A DNA stretch of 11,079 nt from CAZGTQ01 sp964528575 (GTDB lineage: Bacteria; Planctomycetota; UBA1135; GCA-002686595), in NCBI GenBank assembly GCA_964528575.1, contig CAZGTQ010000001.1:1-11079 (forward strand), in the 5' to 3' direction. The notes beneath the pieces were generated by a model, which saw nothing but the letters and a program-made list of their open reading frames with translations, was not told the DNA's origin and searched no databases. Shown piece after piece: positions 7,242 to 11,079 of this stretch (position 1 is the first letter of the stretch; every line of letters begins with the position of its first letter). Made by a program: the position numbers and the translations under genes.

Positions 7242-7263
7242 GCGCGCCTTGGTGAGCGCGCCG
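7236..7263. repeat. 14-bp tandem duplication at the FG-GAP stop codon
   Basis: TGGTGAGCGCGCCT (7236-7249) is followed at once by TGGTGAGCGCGCCG (7250-7263), 13 of 14 bases alike. The first copy contains the final Trp codon and the TGA of the FG-GAP gene. The second copy lies in the 29-base gap before the convergent acetyltransferase gene. The protein itself is not changed. Confidence 0.8.
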
Positions 7264-7270
7264 CGCCGAA

Positions 7271-7792
7271 TCAGCTCTCGAGAGCTCCGAACGCGTCGGC
7301 GTACCCCACGCGTCCGCCGCGCGACGGCAGCGCTCCCGGCACGAGCTCGATGACCTGGAACGCGTCGCCGCCGCCGTACGCGTCGACGAGCCCGCGCGCG
7401 TACGCGGGAGCGAAACCGAAGCGCGCGTAGTAGCGCGGGTCGCCGAGCACGACGACGAACGGACAGCCGCGCGCGGCGCACGCCGCGAGGCCCGCCTCGA
7501 CGAGCGCGGCGCCGATCCCCGCGCGCCGCGCCGACGCGTCGACCGCGAGCGGCGCGAGGCCGAGCGGCTGCGCTCTCGGCGCGCCGCGCTCCTCGTCGAC
7601 CGCGATGGGGCTGAACGCGACGTGGCCGACGAGCGCTCCGTCGCGCTCGGCGACGAGCGAGAGCGCGAGATCGCCCGCGTCCCGCAGCGCATCGACGAGC
7701 TGCGCCTCGGCCGGCGTCGGGAACGCCGCGGCGACGAGCGCGCGGATCGCGGCGCGGTCGGACGCGCGCTCGGGACGGATCGCGGGATCCAT
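7271..7792 (-). CDS. GNAT-family N-acetyltransferase (YhbS-like)
   Basis: 173 residues, one GNAT domain. IRPERASDRAAIRALVAAAF is the usual first strand and helix. LGLAPLAVDASARRAGIGAALV (78-98) holds the acetyl-CoA pyrophosphate loop R-R-x-G-I-G. VVVLGDPRYYARFGF (113-127) is the YhbS-type signature. It should move an acetyl group from acetyl-CoA to an amine; the acceptor cannot be told. It is cytoplasmic, with no signal sequence. The ATG at 7792 starts right at the domain. An in-frame ATG at 7810 would add six residues, and neither has a clear Shine-Dalgarno. It is divergent from the broken lipoprotein gene across 85 bases and convergent with the FG-GAP gene, so it is probably transcribed alone. 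Confidence 0.92.
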   Translation of the reverse strand: MDPAIRPERASDRAAIRALVAAAFPTPAEAQLVDALRDAGDLALSLVAERDGALVGHVAFSPIAVDEERGAPRAQPLGLAPLAVDASARRAGIGAALVEAGLAACAARGCPFVVVLGDPRYYARFGFAPAYARGLVDAYGGGDAFQVIELVPGALPSRGGRVGYADAFGALES

Positions 7793-7877
7793 CGCCCCAC
7801 TCTCGCACATCGAGCGCGCGGACGTACCGTGACGACGGCGCATCCGCCCCGAGCGCCGCGACGAATCCCCCCGCGCC

Positions 7878-8482
7878 ATGCCCCCGACCGACACACGCAT
7901 GCGCCGGCGCGCACGGCTCCCGCTCGCGCTCCTGGGCGCGCTGCTCGCCGGAGCGTCCGTGGCGACTTCCTGCCGCGCGACGATCGACAACCGCGATCCG
8001 ACGGGCGAGCGCTTCCCCGCGGTCGCGGGCGAAGGCCTCGACGGAACGGCTTGGACGCTGCCCGCCGATCTTGCCGGCGCGCCCGCGGTGCTGCTCGTCG
8101 CGTACGTGCAGGACGCGCAATTCGACGCCGACCGCTGGCTGCTCGGCCTCGCGCAGGTCGACCCCGGCGTGCGCATCCTCGAGCTCCCGACGGTCCGCGG
8201 CTGGGTCCCGCACCTGCTCGCGAACACGATCGACGAGGGCATGCGCAGCGGCATCCCGCCCGCGGACCGCGCGTCGGTCGTCACACCGCGGACCGCGCGT
8301 CAATCGTCACGGTGTACGGCGACGCCGACGCGATCGCGGAGCTCACCGGCACCCAGAACCCGCGCAACGCTCGCGCGCTCCTCGTCGACGCCGGCGGCAC
8401 GATCGTCTGGTTCCACGACCAGGGCTATTCGGCGCGCGTGCTGCTCGCGATGCTCGACGAGCTCGAGCGCATCGCCGAGTGA
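7878..8482 (+). pseudogene. Thioredoxin-fold/ATP10-like lipoprotein, split by a 26-bp tandem duplication
   Basis: Frame 3 from the ATG at 7878 reads a basic n-region (MRRRARLP), a hydrophobic stretch and a weak lipobox ending at Cys32 (SVATSC). A mature domain follows with GTAWTLPADLAGAPAVLLVAY and ELPTVRGWVPHLLANTIDEG. At 8260-8310 an imperfect 26-base tandem duplication shifts the frame. The family-like remainder (IVTVYGDADAIAELTG, then NARALLVDAGGTIVWFHDQG) continues in frame 2 to TGA 8480-8482. Removing one 26-base unit gives 192 residues with a smooth join at RASIVTVYGD. Without correction, frame 3 runs on to 8564 with an unrelated Arg/Ser-rich tail, into the LRR gene. The strand order resembles redoxins and the ATP10 assembly factor, but no CxxC is present, so a thiol-redox role is doubtful. 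The fold call is inference; the duplication is seen. No clear ribosome binding site. Confidence 0.75.
8260..8310. repeat. Imperfect 26-bp tandem duplication that shifts the reading frame
   Basis: Bases 8260-8284 recur at 8286-8310 with 23 of 25 identical; the only differences are GG against AA in the middle. The period is 26, not a multiple of three, so the second unit moves the lipoprotein reading frame from frame 3 to frame 2. Both copies contain CGCGGACCGCGCGTC. The two mismatches argue that the duplication is not simply an assembly stutter of identical bases. Confidence 0.9.
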
Positions 8483-8486
8483 CGCG

Positions 8487-9407
8487 TCACTCGTAGACCG
8501 TGCAGCCGCGGTCGGCGAGCGCGTCGAGCCAGCTCGGCCGCGGGCGCAGCTTCGTCCAGCGTAGGTCGAGCTTGACGAGCCGCGGCAGCGCGCCGATCCC
8601 TTCGGGCAGCGCGCGCAGCGGATTGGCGCGCAGATCGAGCGCGGTGAGCCGCTCGAGCCGCGCGATCGACGCCGGCAGCTCGGCGAGCCGGTTGTCGCGC
8701 AGATCGAGCGTGTGGAGCGCGCCGAGCTCGCCGATCGAGGCCGGCAGCCGCTCGAGCGCGTTGCCGCGCAGGCACAGCTCGCCGAGGCGCGCCCACGCGC
8801 CGAGCTCGTCGGGCAGGCGCGCGAGCGCGCAGCCGTCGGCGCGCAGCTCTTGCAGCGCCGCGCATCCGCCGAGCTCCGGCGGCAGCTCGGCGAGCGCGTT
8901 GCCGGAGAGGCCGAGGTAGCGCAATCGCGCGAGGCGGCCGAGCGCCGCGGGGACGCGCTCGAGCCGGTTGTGACCGAGGTAGAGGAAGCGGTCGAGCGAG
9001 GCGAGCTCGCCGAGCGCGTCGGGCACGCGCGCGAGCCGGTTGTGGCCGAGGTCGAGCATGCGCAGCGCGCGCAGCTCGCCGACGCGCGCCGACAGCTCCT
9101 CGAGCCGGTTGCCGCCGAGGTTCAGGACGCGCAGCCGGCCGAGCGACCAGAGCGAATCGGGCAGCGCGGCGATGCGGTTCGCGCCGACGCTCAGCTCCTC
9201 GAGCTGCTCGAGGCGCCCGAGGTCGGCGGGGAGCGCATCGAGGCGATTGCCGTACGCGCTCAGCACGCGCAACGAAGCGAGCGCGGTGACGCCGGTCAGC
9301 TCCGCGAGCCGGTTGTGGTCGACGTGGAGCTCCTCGAGGCCCGCCAGCGACGGCGTCCACGCCGGCAGCGCCTCGAGGCCGCACCGGTCGAGGTCGAGCG
9401 CGCTCAC
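8487..9407 (-). CDS. Leucine-rich-repeat protein, 13 repeats
   Basis: 306 residues made up almost wholly of 13 LRRs, mostly 23 residues long, with consensus LxxLxLxxNxLxxLPxxLGxL. Examples are LRVLNLGGNRLEELSARVGE (92-111) and LHTLDLRDNRLAELPASIGE-like units further on. Unit 7 (138-161) has 24 residues, and the last lacks the usual Asn. No signal peptide, membrane segment or catalytic domain is present, so it is predicted to be a cytoplasmic protein-binding solenoid. Its start is GTG at 9407, whose GTGA overlaps the TGA stop of the upstream lipoprotein gene, so the two are translationally coupled. The 3' end lies four bases from the convergent broken lipoprotein gene, and no terminator is visible there. 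The binding partner is unknown. Units 6 and 7 share LGHNRL, suggesting local repeat gain. Confidence 0.92.
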   Translation of the reverse strand: MSALDLDRCGLEALPAWTPSLAGLEELHVDHNRLAELTGVTALASLRVLSAYGNRLDALPADLGRLEQLEELSVGANRIAALPDSLWSLGRLRVLNLGGNRLEELSARVGELRALRMLDLGHNRLARVPDALGELASLDRFLYLGHNRLERVPAALGRLARLRYLGLSGNALAELPPELGGCAALQELRADGCALARLPDELGAWARLGELCLRGNALERLPASIGELGALHTLDLRDNRLAELPASIARLERLTALDLRANPLRALPEGIGALPRLVKLDLRWTKLRPRPSWLDALADRGCTVYE

Positions 9408-9775
9408 GAGCCGAGCCGTGCGCGGTAGCTCTCGCTCAGCTCGCCCTCGAACCGGGCCATCCGCTCGCCGGTCACGCGCTCGTAGAGGTCGGCGACGTCG
9501 CCGTCGGTGTACACCTCGATGAACAGGAAGTCCCCGCTCCCGCGCTCGCGCTCGAGGCGCACTGTCGGCGCGGCGCCGACGACGAACCCGACGACGAAGA
9601 GCTCACCGCCGCCGAGCGCGCCGCTCGCGTCGACGAACGAGCGCCCGATGATCGGCGTCAGACAGGCGGCGCGCGCTTCGCTCGAGGGGAGCGGACCGTC
9701 GTAGCCGACCTCTTGCGGCGGGCTGCACGCGAGGAGCGCGACGACGAGTGCGAGCAGGATCGAGCCGCGGGGCAT
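9404..9775 (-). CDS. Small lipoprotein of unknown function
   Basis: 123 residues. The N-terminus MPRGSILLALVVALLACSPP is a textbook lipoprotein signal, with lipobox LLAC and lipidated Cys17. The mature part (about 106 residues) reads CLTPIIGRSFVDASGALGGG, then strands such as LFVVGFVVGAAPTVRLERE and DFLFIEVYTDGDVADLYERV. It looks like a small alpha/beta domain that I do not recognise. A second Cys at 38 has no partner other than the lipid Cys. An in-frame ATG at 9790 would add five residues; 9775 is preferred because it gives a standard signal length. The stop overlaps the LRR start in GTGA, so the pair forms an operon. No residue pattern points to an enzyme. Confidence 0.82.
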   Translation of the reverse strand: MPRGSILLALVVALLACSPPQEVGYDGPLPSSEARAACLTPIIGRSFVDASGALGGGELFVVGFVVGAAPTVRLERERGSGDFLFIEVYTDGDVADLYERVTGERMARFEGELSESYRARLGS

Positions 9776-9785
9776 GAGGTCCGCC

Positions 9786-9791
9786 AGCATA
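9786..9791 (-). promoter_or_regulatory. Possible -10 box of the lipoprotein/LRR operon
   Basis: TATGCT on the minus strand ends ten bases before the ATG at 9775, which would give an almost leaderless mRNA. It also overlaps the alternative ATG at 9790. If it is the promoter, that ATG cannot be used. No -35 element is clear. Confidence 0.3.
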
Positions 9792-9799
9792 GCGCCTGA

Positions 9800-9805
9800 T
9801 ACGGT
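9800..9805 (+). promoter_or_regulatory. Possible TAnnnT -10 box of the transporter gene
   Basis: TACGGT lies six bases before the ATG at 9812, the spacing expected for leaderless transcripts in phyla that use TAnnnT promoters. No Shine-Dalgarno is present. The match is short, so the call is weak. Confidence 0.25.
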
Positions 9806-9811
9806 GCGCGG

Positions 9812-10441
9812 ATGTCCGACCGTGCGACCGACGGCCGCCGCGCGCTGCGCCTCGTGGTCGCGACGCTCGCCTACAACGTCGTCGAGGCGGTCGTCGCCAT
9901 CGCGGAGGGCGTGCGCGCGGGCAGCATCGCGCTGGCGGGCTTCGGCCTGGACAGCGTCGCGGAGATCCTCGCCGCGACCGCGCTCGTGCACCGGTTGCGG
10001 CTGGAGACGCGCGGCGCGGACACGGGCGCGCTGGAGGCGAGCGAGCGCCGCGTGCACCGCGTCGTCGGCGCGACGCTCGTCGGGCTCGCGCTCTTCGTGA
10101 CGGCGCGCTCGATCTGGACGCTCGTGGCCGCCGACGAGCCGGACGAGTCGCCGATCGGGATCGCGCTCGCGGCGTTTTCCTTGGTCGTGATGCCGCCTGT
10201 CGCGCTGAGCAAGCTCCGGCTGGCGGACCGCATCGGGAGCCGCGCTCTGCGCGCGGAGGCGAAGGAGACGCTCGCGTGCTCGTACCTCTCGCTCGCGCTG
10301 CTCGTCGGCCTGGCGGCCAACGCGCTGGCCGGCTGGTGGTGGGCGGACCCGCTCGCAGCGCTCGCGATGGTGCCCTGGCTCTGGCGCGAGGGTCGCGAGG
10401 GCTTGTCCGGCGAGGCGTGCTGCGACGACGACGGTCGATAA
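9812..10441 (+). CDS. Short CDF-like cation transporter, membrane domain only
   Basis: 209 residues with about six hydrophobic segments (roughly 12-32, 36-58, 84-104, 115-135, 156-173, 176-192). GSIALAGFGLDSVAEI (37-52) carries the acidic pair Asp47/Glu51 in the place of the CDF helix-2 metal site. AEAKETLACSYLSLALLVG (148-166) and WWWADPLAALAM follow the pattern of helix 5 and 6 in the short 'cation transporter' branch of the family. The C-terminal cytoplasmic domain of classic zinc exporters is missing; instead the protein ends in ACCDDDGR, which could bind metal. It probably exports a divalent cation by proton exchange, but the metal is not determined. The ATG at 9812 has no Shine-Dalgarno. 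It is divergent from the lipoprotein gene across 36 bases and ends at a strong hairpin. Confidence 0.85.
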   Translation: MSDRATDGRRALRLVVATLAYNVVEAVVAIAEGVRAGSIALAGFGLDSVAEILAATALVHRLRLETRGADTGALEASERRVHRVVGATLVGLALFVTARSIWTLVAADEPDESPIGIALAAFSLVVMPPVALSKLRLADRIGSRALRAEAKETLACSYLSLALLVGLAANALAGWWWADPLAALAMVPWLWREGREGLSGEACCDDDGR

Positions 10442-10442
10442 C

Positions 10443-10478
10443 GGACCCGCCCGCGCTCAGGGTGTCGCGGGCGGGTCC
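10443..10478 (+). terminator. 13-bp perfect GC hairpin after the transporter gene
   Basis: GGACCCGCCCGCG (10443-10455) pairs perfectly with CGCGGGCGGGTCC (10466-10478) around a ten-base loop, starting one base after the TAA stop. No T-run follows. Such I-shaped GC stems commonly end transcription in high-GC bacteria, and the next gene appears to have its own promoter. Confidence 0.75.
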
Positions 10479-10568
10479 ACCCCGGCCATCTGGGGGCGAC
10501 GGCTCGGGGACGCTCGGGGTGGCGCATTCGGCGGGCGGTGGACGCCATGGAAAGCGCCGGCCGCGCCC

Positions 10569-10574
10569 TAGAAT
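10569..10574 (+). promoter_or_regulatory. TAGAAT -10 box, probably giving a leaderless SEC-C transcript
   Basis: TAGAAT (five of six to TATAAT) lies seven bases ahead of the ATG at 10582, with no Shine-Dalgarno between. A transcript starting at or next to the ATG would be leaderless. The -35 region is not recognisable; TGGAAA at about the right distance is a weak candidate. Confidence 0.45.
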
Positions 10575-10581
10575 CCCCGCC

Positions 10582-11076
<495 letters not shown>

Positions 11077-11079
11077 GAG

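Noticed and set aside
4386..8303. Very long open frame on the minus strand (over 1,300 codons) spanning the FG-GAP gene and acetyltransferase region
   Set aside because: Only its 3' end is a gene (the 317-residue Usp). The rest is Arg/Ala/Pro-rich antisense shadow of GC-rich coding sequence, without domains.
8260..8310. Programmed ribosomal frameshift as an explanation for the split lipoprotein gene
   Set aside because: No slippery heptamer or pause structure is evident, and a 26-base duplication explains the frame change fully.
8500..9400. Regularly spaced ~69-base repeats resembling a CRISPR-like or satellite array
   Set aside because: The period equals 23 codons and matches the LRR units of the protein; it is coding repetition.
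9812..10441. Transporter as a truncated pseudogene because the CDF C-terminal domain is missing
   Set aside because: A short branch of this family naturally lacks that domain and ends in a similar EACC tail; the frame is intact and followed by a terminator hairpin.

Overview
The window is 11,079 bases of very GC-rich bacterial DNA, with G or C at most third codon positions. It carries nine apparently intact genes, two broken genes and one short gene relic. The gene set is a Cache-type histidine kinase, a lone receiver protein, tandem universal stress proteins, an FG-GAP beta-propeller protein, a leucine-rich-repeat protein and a SEC-C protein. That mix suits an environmental Gram-negative-type bacterium such as a planctomycete or myxobacterium. 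This is an inference from gene flavour only, because there is no rRNA or tRNA to anchor it.

Region 1 (1-1193) is decayed. It opens inside a RecG-like or AlbA-type ATP-binding regulator whose protein is split over three frames by at least three frameshifts. This stretch looks less GC-rich than the rest, which suggests an imported gene now degrading. A gene-free stretch follows, holding a 46-codon open stretch that resembles the C-terminus of an isocitrate/isopropylmalate dehydrogenase.

Region 2 (1194-5339) is a signalling and stress block. A membrane histidine kinase on the plus strand runs tail-to-tail into a minus-strand cluster that reads, in transcription order, tandem-Usp protein 2, tandem-Usp protein 1, single-domain response regulator. 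The kinase and regulator genes overlap at their 3' ends by 56 bases. A plausible reading is that the kinase phosphorylates the lone receiver, which is co-expressed with two nucleotide-binding stress proteins. The pairing rests on proximity alone.

Region 3 (5340-8482) holds a secreted four-blade FG-GAP protein, divergent from the Usp cluster across a 117-base intergenic region with repeated CGTATGCG elements. It is followed by a convergent GNAT acetyltransferase of YhbS type, then a divergent lipoprotein with a thioredoxin-like/ATP10-like look. The lipoprotein gene is broken by an imperfect 26-base tandem duplication; removing one repeat unit restores a 192-residue protein.

Region 4 (8487-11076) has a two-gene minus-strand operon of a small lipoprotein and a 13-repeat LRR protein, coupled by a GTGA start/stop overlap. 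It is divergent, across only 36 bases, from a short CDF-like cation transporter. That gene ends in a 13-bp perfect GC hairpin. Last comes a SEC-C zinc-motif protein with a histidine-rich linker, probably transcribed from a TAGAAT box 7 bases ahead of its start codon.

No tRNA, rRNA, CRISPR array, insertion sequence or phage gene was recognised. The most checkable oddities are the duplication-split lipoprotein gene, the dehydrogenase relic, the coupled lipoprotein/LRR pair and the overlapping kinase/regulator tails.
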